A stretch of DNA of 64,000 nt from Sycon ciliatum. Lineage: Eukaryota; Porifera; Calcarea; Leucosolenida; Sycettidae. A program made the translations under genes and the position numbers. How positions within the stretch are numbered: the first letter of the stretch is position 1; every line of letters begins with the position of its first letter. Shown piece by piece: positions 45,730 to 55,676 of this stretch. The notes under the pieces are model-generated. The model saw nothing but the letters and a program-made list of their open reading frames with translations. It had not been told where the DNA came from and did not search any database. Location: the NCBI RefSeq assembly GCF_964019385.1, contig NC_088650.1, forward strand, positions 24,633,711 to 24,697,710, written 5' to 3'.

Positions 45730-46810
45730 GCCAGCTGGCAGTAGGGTCCAGCGGATTCTGCCGGCAGAAAAATTGGCAGAATTCGGTACTTTTTCTGGTA
45801 AGTTTCATGCATGTTTGGTATGTGGATAAAGAAATGGAGCAGAATTCTAGGAATTGCCCGCCATAAGGTTTGTATGGTTCTGCCAATTTTTCTGCTTTTC
45901 GAGCAGAATCCGCCGGTCCCTAACCCTCACCCTTCGAATAATCAGCTCATCTCTCCCGTAGCTCCACTTCTCCTTCCATCATGACCGAACATCAACTATA
46001 CATCAATTTAGAGCAATATCGATAGCCTGCCAGTCATATCATGTCTGCTAGAATCCAGAGGTCATGACTTTGTTTAAACATGCATAATGTACAAATGTAA
46101 TGTACACGGAGTTTTGCGGACTACCCGCCACTATCTCGTCCGCCCCGGGATACCTGATGAAGGCTGATTCACTCGCATCTTCTGCTACATGTACTGTGTC
46201 AGTGTGAGAAAGAACTTTGAAGAAGACGAGTTCGAGCATACAATACTGTATTGCCATGATTTCTACCCTGCTTTTCATTGAAAACACTATCCGCATAACC
46301 TCCGAACCCTTTTAACCTTTACCATGCAGACCACCAGCACTGATCAGGTGCATTGTACACAATGGTATAGCCTACATACTAGAACTGTGGTATAATCGTG
46401 TAGTTATGCTCCTACCTCCGAGAGGATGCCAAATTATGCTCTAAATTTTCAACCACCAAATTATGCCAATAATTATGCCGGCATAATCCGCCGGTGCCTA
46501 CCCCACACCTGGCAGCCATCATAATGTACGTGTTCAGCATTCCCGGACCAGTGTCCAGAGACGGTGAGTCTGCCAGTGGGGCGTTGTGTATTCTACCCAG
46601 CAGTAGGCCTTTGCGGATAATGCCGGCAGTAAAACTGGCAGAATTCGGTACTTTTCTGGTAAGTTTTATGCATGTTTGGTATGTGGATAAAGAAATGGAG
46701 CAGAATTCGAGAAATTGCCCGTCATAAGGTTTGTATGGTTCTGCCAATTTCACTGCTTTTCGAGCAGAATCTGCCACCTTTTCGAGCATTATCCGCCAAT
46801 GCCTACGGCC
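45730..46810. repeat. Cluster of TAGGCACCGGCGGATTATGC-type elements
   Basis: Three pieces lie side by side. One MITE (about 45741-45925) has TAGGGTCC...GGTCCCTA ends. A middle part (about 45905-46505) is the inverse of the element at 52391-53341. A second MITE (about 46602-46803) is closely similar to the first, sharing GGCAGAATTCGGTACTTTT and GGATAAAGAAATGGAGCAGA. This suggests one larger element with duplicated flanks or repeated insertion. Confidence 0.65.
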
Positions 46811-47061
46811 CGGGCCAGCAGGTCAGAGGCTCTAGTCTAGGCCTGTAGTGTCGAGGCCCAGGTCTCCTACTCAAACTGTCAAAGAAATGTCACGTGTTCA
46901 GGAAAGAGTAAAACAAGGGTATATCGAAGGAAACAAAGAAAAGAAGCAGACACAGCGAAAGTCCAGGGGCTGTTATGCCCCATCAGTGTAGTGAGTGTAT
47001 CGCCATAGGATGCTGGGCTGCTGGCCTTGTGGAAAAACAGGGAGGAAAACCGCACGCCGTG

Positions 47062-47512
47062 CAGGCGCGTCGGAACGACTTTGGAGGTGGGGCGGCCATG
47101 GAAGGGGGGTCCGGGGGTCCTCCCCCGGGAAAAAATTTCGAAAATTAAAGCCAATTGCAAGCATTTCCGGGCATTTGGTGCCATTTCAGTGTACGGTAAC
47201 TACAATGAAAGACTTTTGATTCTGCAAAAAACCAAGAAGATGCTACGATCGGGGACAAACATTACCCTCCCCCGGGAAAAAAATTCAAAAATTGAAGCCA
47301 ATTGCAAGCATTCCCAGGCATTTGGTGCCATTTCAGTGTACATGGCCTTTTGATTCTGCAACAAACCACGATCGGGGACAAGGATTTGCCACGTTTGCGC
47401 TGAGATCATCGCGCTTTGTTGCAGTGTGCTAAAAAAAAAAAAAAAAAAAAAAAACGGCCGAAAAAGTGGGGCGGCCATGGCCGCCCCGGCAGGTGCGGTT
47501 CCGACGCCCTTG
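47062..47512. mobile_element. CAGG-ended TIR element, copy 2 (GGGGCGGCC family)
   Basis: The ends CAGGCGCGTCGGAAC and (inverse) CAAGGGCGTCGGAAC are flanked on both sides by CCGTG, a perfect 5-bp duplication. The interior is homologous to 3659-4082, including the tandem AAATTGAAGCCAATTGCAAG sub-repeats and the A-run. No transposase. Confidence 0.8.
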
Positions 47513-48707
47513 CCGTGGTAGTGGAGGGACAGAACGAGTGTTTCTAACCAGGGAGTCGTATAGACCCTACGACTCCCTGTTTCTAAACAACGGCTTGCCC
47601 AGAGTGGCTAGCCAACGGCAAAGCTATACCTAGGCGCGTCCATCAAGCCATTTTGCCGTATGCCACCCACGTTTTCACAATCGCTACAGCAGCTACATGT
47701 ACCGTACCGGTAAGCAGGCAACATCGGGATTTAGGAATAGAATGTTTACGGCAAGAAATGGCTTCCCATTATGGATACAACGATACAACGATACAACGAT
47801 AAAAATCAGTTGACCTTGCACGTACATGTATAGCGCTAATTCTCGTCTCCCAGTGTGATTCAGGCTTTCGCGGATGTCTCCACGGCAGAGGCACTAACTG
47901 TCTTGAAGAACAGATCCGTGATGTCTCTCCAACCTCAGTGTTCTGTCATGCACTTCGACGAGTGACGGTTGTGCAATGCACTACATAGCTATCTCTCACC
48001 GTCTCAGTTTATTTTCGATATGGAATTATCCTAGGCGAGCAGAGGCAGCCCGAAGCATCGGGACGCTCCAACCCGTGAACAGCTCTACTGTTAGCTCTCA
48101 CATGGGTAGGTTCTGTCAGCCGATAGGATGACAAAATCATCCCATGCTTGTGATGATGGATGGGCATTTCCAGTGCCCAGCCACAGGAGAGATTATCCTG
48201 GGCTTGAAGTACAGTGCATGGTGGCAAGTCACTATGCCACGCATTGCTACTCTGTCTCGTCATTCTGAGCGTCCGCTTACCTCGGACTGGGAGCCTTGCC
48301 ATGGCAGTAGAAGTCGTGACTGACTCCAAAGCGTCCTTGACAGTACATCGGCCGGTGCACGAGCGTCCCACATCACCAACAGCCTGGATCTCCACGCACT
48401 ACAGATGCCTTCCGCTACCTGGGATGTCAGGTTATGACCGATGCTCGGAGCACATTCGATGTATCCCGGCGAGTCGCTACTGCCTTAGGTACGTTTTTCA
48501 GCCTGAAAGAGACCATTTTCTGCAATGATGATTTCCACATCGGTGCAAAAGGAGTGGTATATGGCGTCACGGTCCTTGCCACCGGTCACCCTGCTCCATG
48601 GCTTAGAGAGACAGAGGGAAGTACGGAAGCTCGAGCCACATAGCCGGACACGGCAGTGGCACATGTAGATCTACAATGTACATGTACAAGGAAGGACGGA
48701 AGATGTG
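47513..48707. other. No supported gene
   Basis: A short GGGAGTCGTA palindrome is at 47551-47578 and ATACAACG repeats are near 47774-47800. Open frames of about 100-128 codons overlap on both strands at 48009-48530. No domain was recognised. Confidence 0.4.
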
Positions 48708-49083
48708 TCCCATATGGTGCAGTGGTATGTGCAGTCGATTTCCAATCGAGAGGTTGCGGGTTCAATTCCCGACGATTATGGTCACACACGTCTTTCTTCT
48801 CTTTCTCATTCTCCTAGCTCTTCTTTCATTCTCGATCTCCTGGGTGGTCACTGGTTACCAACCGCCAGTGCATGCCGGAGCATGTGATGTGGTGTGTGCA
48901 TAAAAAATGAAGAAAGAATGTAAAAAAATGAAAAAATGAATAGTGAAAGGGATTCACTGGCCAGAAAAAGCTGCCTCAATCAGGCTGAATCAGCCGTGCG
49001 CGTGTGGCACCATGGCGTAGACCAGGCTAAAATTATTAGTGGCTGTCAATTCATCAGCCAAGCTGTTGCATGGTGTAATCCAG
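48708..49083 (+). mobile_element. tRNA-Gly-derived SINE, copy 2
   Basis: The head folds as a tRNA: the anticodon loop TTTCCAA with TCGA/TCGA stem gives anticodon TCC. The A-like box TGGTGCAGTGG and B-like box GGTTCAATTCC are in place, and a weak acceptor stem starts CCATA. The body modules GTCACACACGTCTTTCTTCT, GCCAGTGCATGCCGGAG and GGGATTCACTGGCCAGAAAA are shared with 23941-24264. It is 52 bp longer than copy 1, mainly in the A-rich linker and tail. Confidence 0.85.
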
Positions 49084-49792
49084 TGATGACCACAGGCGGA
49101 CGCTTGATCTCGCGGCAGAGAAGGGTGCCTTTCCCTCTCGTGATGGCTTTCGTACGGGCGAAGATCTCCTTTTTGCCTTGTTCGGGGCCTTTGGGCAATG
49201 GTTGCCAGTTGTTTGCGTGGTCACCGTCGGTACCCGCCTCGATATCTGTCTGGTTCGGCTGTGCTAGCGGCTTCTGAAAGGGCCAACTGTGCACTATGCA
49301 TGTACAGTTTCTATGGTTAAATATAATTTATTATACTTATTTATAGCTGCGAAGCATTTATACCATGATAATGAGCTTCATTTTAACTTTTGTATTTACA
49401 TGTATACTGCACCTTGGTGCTACACATCGTTACGCACAGTGTACAATAGGTAGTGATGTCAGAGAGACGCTACATACATGTACATGCACAGTACATGTAG
49501 CTATTCTAACACCACATGGAACAGTCCCAACATGATTGTACATGTACATGATTGTATAACATGATAATGCATACAAATCCCCATCTACTGAGTCTGTAGT
49601 AGCGCGCAGTCAGTGCCAGTCACCTAAGTCCTTAGTTTCGGTGGAAGTTCGATTGTCTGAGGAAGGGAGCGTCTCGGACCAAGATCGGATTTATGTCAGA
49701 GAGGGAACAGCTCTGACTTCTGACTTTGACTTTGACTCTGACAGTGGCAGAGCAGCGAGTGTCTTCCTCTACTAGTACATGTGCTAAACATG

Positions 49793-50370
49793 TAGTTGGT
49801 TGACACTAACAAGGTGGAGGACAGTCACACCGTGTTTGGAAACAGTGACCTTTCTACAGCCATCCACGGTTGGTAGAGCCCCGGTCTGTTGAGACCATCT
49901 GAACCGTATGGGTCTTAGACCCGGTTCTGACCCTCTTTATTCCAGGGGAGTTTTTTTATAGACTTCTCCTAACGTCAGTCGTGTATCTGTGATCGCTCCG
50001 GCCTGGATGTCTTCTTGATAGTCATAAAAAATAGTAGCTATTTTTTTAACCTGAATTGTTTTTTCTTCCAACTTCTTCCCATGGGCCATCACTGATACCA
50101 TGGCGTCCCTCTCTCAGCCCGTCAGCTGACAGCAGTCACTGTCACCACCATGACACTGTCGTGAGAAGGTGCTCTCTGTAGACAAGGTTGGTGATGTCCT
50201 GACGCGGCTATGGCATTAGGCATGGGTTCAGATGGTCTCAACAAACAGACCGGGGCTAGTCTACCAACCGTGGATGGTTGTAGTAAGGTCACTGTTTCCG
50301 AACACGGTGTCCTCCACCTCCAACTACCTACAAGTCCTTGTTACTGTCAGTACATGCTGTCAACCAACTA
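49793..50370. mobile_element. Foldback element with about 115-bp arms
   Basis: The left arm starts TAGTTGGTTGACACTAACAA. Both arms carry GGTGGAGGACA, GGAAACAGTGACCTT, CCATCCACGGTTGGTAGA, GCCCCGGTCTGTT and GAGACCATCTGAACC. The right arm contains small insertions. The middle is T-rich without a frame. No flanking duplication was recognised. Confidence 0.75.
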
Positions 50371-50720
50371 CTACTACCGTAAAGTACCGCCAGAGCGCCC
50401 CGTCTCGCGAGAGCGCCCCACCTTGATTTTACAGCCAGAGAAAGGAAAATCGTATGGCAGAGTGCTACGAAGTTTGTACGATGTAAGAAGCTTAGTACGT
50501 ATAGTGTACTAAGGTCACACTTGGCAGGTTTTTGTGTGGAGCTTGTGTCCGCTCGAAGGTACGGATTGACTGCAAAACGTGCTGTATGTGTACAAGGTTC
50601 TTCCCGTATGTCACGTGATTGTCGCCTTGGAGTTGACCAATGACAGATCAAACAGCGCAGGCTGGAAAGCGCGGTCCTGCCTGCTCAAATTTCAATTTCA
50701 AAGATCAAAGGTGATGGAAC

Positions 50721-50880
50721 TGGATCCACTGCCCGTCGTCAAGTGACGACGGGCAGGAACGGATTCCACTGCCCGTCGTCAAGTGACGACGGGCAGGAAC
50801 GGATTCCACTGCCCGTCGTCAAGTGACGACGGGCAGGAACGGATTCCACTGCCCGTCGTCACTTGACGACGGGCAGGAAC
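50721..50880. repeat. Array of four 40-bp units, each containing a perfect palindrome
   Basis: Units at 50721-50760, 50761-50800, 50801-50840 and 50841-50880 are almost identical. Each holds CTGCCCGTCGTCA, a 2-nt spacer and TGACGACGGGCAG. The spacer is AG in the first three units and CT in the fourth. A degenerate fifth unit (GGATTCAACTGGCCGG) follows. The arms can form four adjacent 13-bp hairpins or cruciforms. The array ends about 130 bp before a small open frame at 51012. Confidence 0.95.
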
Positions 50881-51011
50881 GGATTCAACTGGCCGGCATG
50901 GCCGTCGCCGGGCAGTAGCCACTGGACTGACTCTACTTCAAGGTCTTTCATTGGTTACTAATAAAATAACTAAAGCAGAAGAGCGACTGTTTGCAACCAC
51001 AACTGTCATCA

Positions 51012-51259
51012 TGGCGCTCCAACATTTGATCTGGAACTGGGAGAAAAGAATCCCCTTTGTTGAACGATATTGTCGATGCGAATGAGCTCCTCCGAAAAGT
51101 TGAGGAAGAGACTGAAACTTTTATTGCGGAGTCGCTCGCGAAGGAGATCTTGGACGAGCCGGATGAGCCTCAACCAAAGCGCGCAATGCTCAGCAACCTG
51201 CAGGATCCGCGCAATTTGCCGAGGTTTCCGATCAAGACGTGTAGTGGGAAAAATCCGTA
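51012..51259 (+). other. Possible small coding exon or decayed gene
   Basis: The plus strand from 51030 to 51257 reads an acidic, coding-like peptide including ELLRKVEEETETFIAESLAK and EILDEPDEPQPKRA before a stop. An ATG at 51012 opens MALQHLIWNWEKRIPFVERY in a neighbouring frame, so a frameshift or an unseen splice would be needed to join them. Upstream there is ATTGG (inverted CCAAT) and an AATAAAATA stretch. No family was recognised. It could be a decayed transposon gene. Confidence 0.25.
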
Positions 51260-51639
51260 GGAACAGAACAGTCAGAATGCCCGATGCCCAGTCGACAATG
51301 TCAATGGCCGCGCGAGAAAAAAAAGCACTATGGACTACTACAAAAAACTGTACCAGAAAACAATCACAAAACACAATGCAGGTGTGTCTGTCATGTATCT
51401 CTTTATTTGGCTTGGGTGCACACGGGAAACACGTTCCAGTCACTCATACTCGGCCAGTACCGCTGTTCATCCAGCCCTTGCCGCTATCGCGGCGCGGGCT
51501 GGATTCCGCGGTACTGGCCTCGTACTCGTGCAGGAACATGTACATGTCGTATGACCTACAGACAGCAGACCACCTCCACAATACGACCACGAAAGGATGA
51601 GATGGTGGGGCGCTCTGGCGGTACTTTACGGTACTAGTA

Positions 51640-51674
51640 CCAAGAGTACATAACCCATGGTTATGTACTCTTGC
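51640..51674. mobile_element. 35-bp minimal CCAAGAG-type element
   Basis: CCAAGAGTACATAACC and GGTTATGTACTCTTGC are inverted arms around CAT. TAGTA flanks both sides as a perfect 5-bp duplication. It consists of little more than two transposon ends back to back. Confidence 0.8.
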
Positions 51675-52203
51675 TAGTACATGTACTGTACATCATTTTA
51701 ATATTTTTTTGTTTGAACAAAAACAAGGTTTATCTACATGACATTGTACAATCAGTCATGCAATACTAGTACTACACTAGTACTAGTAGTACTAGTAGTA
51801 TATAATTATAGTGTCACTCGACTCTACTATACTGTACAGACTAGTACGTACTACATGTATTATGATTGTAGCCAGTGCAGCGGCTAAATTTTATTTTTCA
51901 AGGAAACCCTTCCGAAAAGTATCAATCGATTCAGCATGGCAACTAAACTTACTTGAACCGTGCCGCAAAGTCTCAGCTGATTTGGAGTCATGATAAGGAT
52001 GCCATGGCGATTTGAAGATTGAAAACCTCTGTTTTGTTTGTCAAGATCCGACTCAAGAAGATCTAGAGAAAGGCTAGGCCATGAATGCATGATTCATGCC
52101 CACAAAATATTGGTGACAAATGGCACAGCCCGGCCCGTAGCCGTAGGCGTAGCGACGCCACGTAGATGGATCTACATGTACCAGATCTACAGTACGACTC
52201 GTA

Positions 52204-53499
52204 CCAAGAGTACAAAACCCCCCAGAGTGTGCAACGCCTGATCCAGCTCTACTCTGCAAAAAAGTCTGCATAGGGTCTTGGTCGAGCGGAATCGGATCTT
52301 TGCGTCATAATACCGTACACATCTGAGGGGAACCCGGGGAGTCGCGGGTACTCTTGGATCAAAAACAATGGTGCCCTGCCTCGAGACCGGTAGGCACCGG
52401 CGGATTATGCCGGCATAATTATTTGGTGGTTGAAAATTTGGAGCATAATTTGGCATCCTTTCGGAGGTAGGAGCATAACTGCATGATTGTATCACAGTTC
52501 TAGTATGTAGGCTACACAATTGTGAACAGTGCACCTCATCAGTGCTGGTGGTCTGCATGGTAAAGGGTTCGGAGGTCATGCAGCCTAGATAGTGTTTTCA
52601 ATGAAAAGCAGGGTAGAAATCATGGAAATACATTTTGTGTGCTCGAACTCGTCTTCTCAAAGTTCTTTCTCACCCTGATACATGTACATGTAGCGGAAGA
52701 TGCGAGTGAATCAGCCTTTATCAGGTATCCCGGGGCGGACGAGAAAGTGGTGGGTAGTCCGCAAAACTCCGCGTACTTGTACACTATGCTTGTTACGAAG
52801 TCATGACGTCTGGATCTTAGCAGCTATGACTGTGCAGGCTATGGGTATTGCTCTAATAATTAAACAAATTTAGGTATAGTTGATGTTTGGTAATGATGGA
52901 AGGAGAACTGGAGCTACGGGAGAGATGAGCTGATTATGAGAATTCGCAGGGTTAGGCTGACATCGGTTGGACGAGTATGACGATTACGAAGACAGTTGAA
53001 CATGACAGTTTTGAAAGGTAAGGAAAAATCTTTCAAAGCAAAAGACTCGTTGAAGTCAACTAATGAATAGAAGAAGTAATGTTTTCTCTTTTCCAGGTTG
53101 ATCTCTAGTATGCATGGACACCTTGGTATGGGGAAACTCATGACATGTATTTCGTTGTACTTATGGCCACTTGCAAGTACGAAAAATGCACAATTTTCCG
53201 AACTTTGAGGCTCCATAAACACAACAAAGTGAATATGTATCCCCGCGTGCCAAACCATAATATGAGAATTTTGCGAGCATAATGCGAGAATCCATGAAAG
53301 CATAATTCCCTGATTTCGCGGGCATAATCCGCCGGTGCCTAGAGACCGGCCTTGCGCTGGTGTGAAGTGTACGCATGACATCAGAAGATCCGATTCCGCT
53401 CGACCAAGACCCTATGCAGAGTAGAGCAAGACCCTACACAGAGCTGGATCGGCGTTGCACACTCCAGACTCTTATATCTGGGGGGTTATGTACTCTTGG
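52204..53499. mobile_element. CCAAGAG-type TIR element, 1.3 kb, with nested insertion
   Basis: The ends CCAAGAGTACAAAACCCCCC and (inverse) CCAAGAGTACATAACCCCCC continue as arms of about 115 bp sharing GAGTGTGCAACGCC, GATCCAGCTC and GGTCGAGCGGAATCGGATCT. Most of the interior is a separate 951-bp element (52391-53341). The immediate flanks TCGTA and TAGAT do not match. No transposase was recognised. Confidence 0.8.
52391..53341. mobile_element. hAT-type non-autonomous element nested in the CCAAGAG element
   Basis: The ends TAGGCACCGGCGGATTATGC and (inverse) TAGGCACCGGCGGATTATGC match exactly over 20 bp. GAGACCGG lies on both sides as a perfect 8-bp duplication, which fits hAT transposition. 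Part of the interior is present in inverse orientation at 45905-46505. No transposase frame. Confidence 0.88.
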
Positions 53500-54901
53500 T
53501 AGATCTACTACCAATACCACTGTCCGTATTTTCGACGGCACAGGTGTCACCATCCAACCCGATGGTGCAAGATACCTCGGCGCTGCAATCGGCACGCCAG
53601 CCTTTGTCACCAGCTACCTGCAGCAGAAGGTTGAGGAGTGGAGCACACAAGTTCACCGCCTTAGCCAGTATGCTATCACTGAGCCGCAAGCAGCCTACTC
53701 AGCGTATGTGTACGGCCTGCAGAGCAAATGGACTTTTCTCTGTAGGGCACAACCTGGTATGGCTGAGCACCTAGCTCCGCTTGATGCTGCTATCACCAAC
53801 ACCTTCATTCCAGCTCTCCTAGGTCAATGCTGAGGAGCGCACCCTGATAGCATTGCCATGTCGCTTTGGAGGTCTTGGCATACCTCATCCGTCGTCCCGG
53901 GCCGAACAGCACCAGTCCTCCCTTGACATCACTGCCTCCCTCACCTGCCGTGTTCTCGCCCAAGATCCAGTTCTTGGCACGGCCATCCATGATGTTCGCG
54001 CTGCCAAGAAGCGCGTGATGGCGACAGCCGGGGAGTCAATTCGCGCAGCAGCCCAGGCCTTCTCTTCCTCCGCCAGTTCAGAGCTGCAGCGAGTGATCGC
54101 TCTGGCTTCGGAACCGGGTGCCTCAAGCTGGCTCACGTGCCGACCCCTTCAACGCCATGGCTTCACCCTGACGAAGTCGGAGTTTCGGGATGCTGTTTGC
54201 CTTCGCTTCAACTGGCTGCCGGTCCGGCTACCATCACTGTGTGCGTGTGGGCAGCAGTTCACTGTGTCTCACTCCCTCTCGTGTCCGACGGGTGGATTTC
54301 CGTCCATTCGTCACAACGAGGTGAGGGACCTCACTGCTCGTCTGCTCAGGCGGGTGGCCCATCAGGTGGCAGTTGAGCCACACCTCCAGCCACTCTCCGG
54401 AGAGCAACTCCGTTATCGCACTGCTATTGCTGACGACCAGGCACGCCTAGACGTCGTGGCTAGTGGCATTTGGGGAGGACGGTTCGAACGCACCTACATT
54501 GATGTACGGGTATTCAACCCCCATGCGTCTTCGAACCGTTCCAACTCACTTGCTGCTACCTATGTCCGTCATGAAAAGGCTAAGCGTCGTGCGTATGAGC
54601 AGCGCCTGAGGGAGGTGGAGCATTCCAGCTTTGTCCCCGCCATCTTCTCGACCACCGGAGGCATGGGAAAGCATGGTGCTTCGCTCTACAAACGCATCGC
54701 CTCTCTCCTCGCTGCCAAGACTGGGGAGCCATACAGCATCACCCTAGCTGCCATCCGCTGCCAGATTGGCTGGTCCGTTCAGCGCTGATGTGCTTGCGTG
54801 GTGCACGCAAGGCATTCTTACCAGCAATGGCCTCAGACTCGGCAGCGCTTGTTGTTGCTGAAGCAAGAATCTCAGCTTGAGGCTTACATTATTATTATTA
54901 G
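53500..54901 (+). pseudogene. 5'-truncated non-LTR retrotransposon with restriction-like endonuclease, copy 1
   Basis: From 53512 the frame reads the end of a reverse transcriptase, including DGTGVTIQPDGARYLGAAIG. A one-base frameshift near 53823 follows. The next frame continues ERTLIALPCRFGGLGIPHPS to the stop at 54786-54788. It has a CxC...H...C zinc motif (CACGQQFTVSHSLSC) with RHNEVRD. It also has ADDQARLDVV and ERTYIDVRVFNP, a PD-(D/E)xK-like endonuclease core. That domain order is known from R2/R4/NeSL-type elements; the clade is not assigned. A 100-bp 3' stretch ends in (ATT)4. It starts directly at the end of the CCAAGAG element. Related copy at 44510. Confidence 0.85.
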
Positions 54902-55676
54902 GCCAAACTAAAGAAGGTGTGTGGTTCGACTAACATGGACATTTTTTTTACGGGCGGGCGGGCGGATTTTTTTTTTTTTAATATATTTTTTAGTACATGT
55001 AAATACACTGTACTGAGCTTTAGACACCCAGTACATCGGCATTGTTACGCAGTGTTATGCCATACATGTTGTATAAAGGGACCAATACCACTGTCACTGA
55101 CTGTACCACATCTATGTCACTATGGGCCGTACGGCGTGTGGACTGTCACCTGACTCTACTCTGTGCGCATGCGGAGACTGCGGACTGCGGCGCGGACTGC
55201 GGAGTGCATACCTAGTACCTGGTAATCATGGTAATAATTATAAATATCGACTGCGCGCGCCGCCAAAAAAAGCCACATGACAGCCTAGGTCCTGAGCTGA
55301 TTGGCCAGTTCAAACATGAAGGTATCACATCCGGTTCCCGCGGTCGCAACTGAGCAAACGACCAGCACAAAGCACACAGATTTTGCAGACTGCACGCACT
55401 GCACTGACTGGCGCAACACTGAGTCTGCACTAGCGCCTAAGTAAGATGCCGCCCCAGCTGAATGCAACGGCAACGGCTATCTAATCGAGTCACGCCGAGC
55501 ACCACTACAACCGTGCACTAGCACTTCTTTTTCACACTGCAAACAGAAACAGGTCTTGCTCTCACTTCTTGGTGTGGATTTCGGGTGGCTGCTTGCAGAA
55601 GTTCTTCACTTGCTTCTTGTGAGCCATACGCGATTGATCCCAGATCTAACCTTCATATATCTCAAGATCTCAAAAA
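54902..55676. promoter_or_regulatory. Probable promoter and 5' region of the alpha-tubulin gene
   Basis: This is the interval upstream of the tubulin start codon. It has a G/C-richer part at 55140-55480 with CATCCGGTTCCC (ETS-like core) near 55329 and no clear TATA box. The transcription start is not fixed. Confidence 0.35.

Noticed and set aside
48009-48530. Overlapping open frames on both strands, one with a signal-like start
   Set aside because: Neither shows a domain, and their mutual overlap suggests chance.
50721-50880. CRISPR array
   Set aside because: Units are directly adjacent without unique spacers, each is itself palindromic, and the genome is animal.
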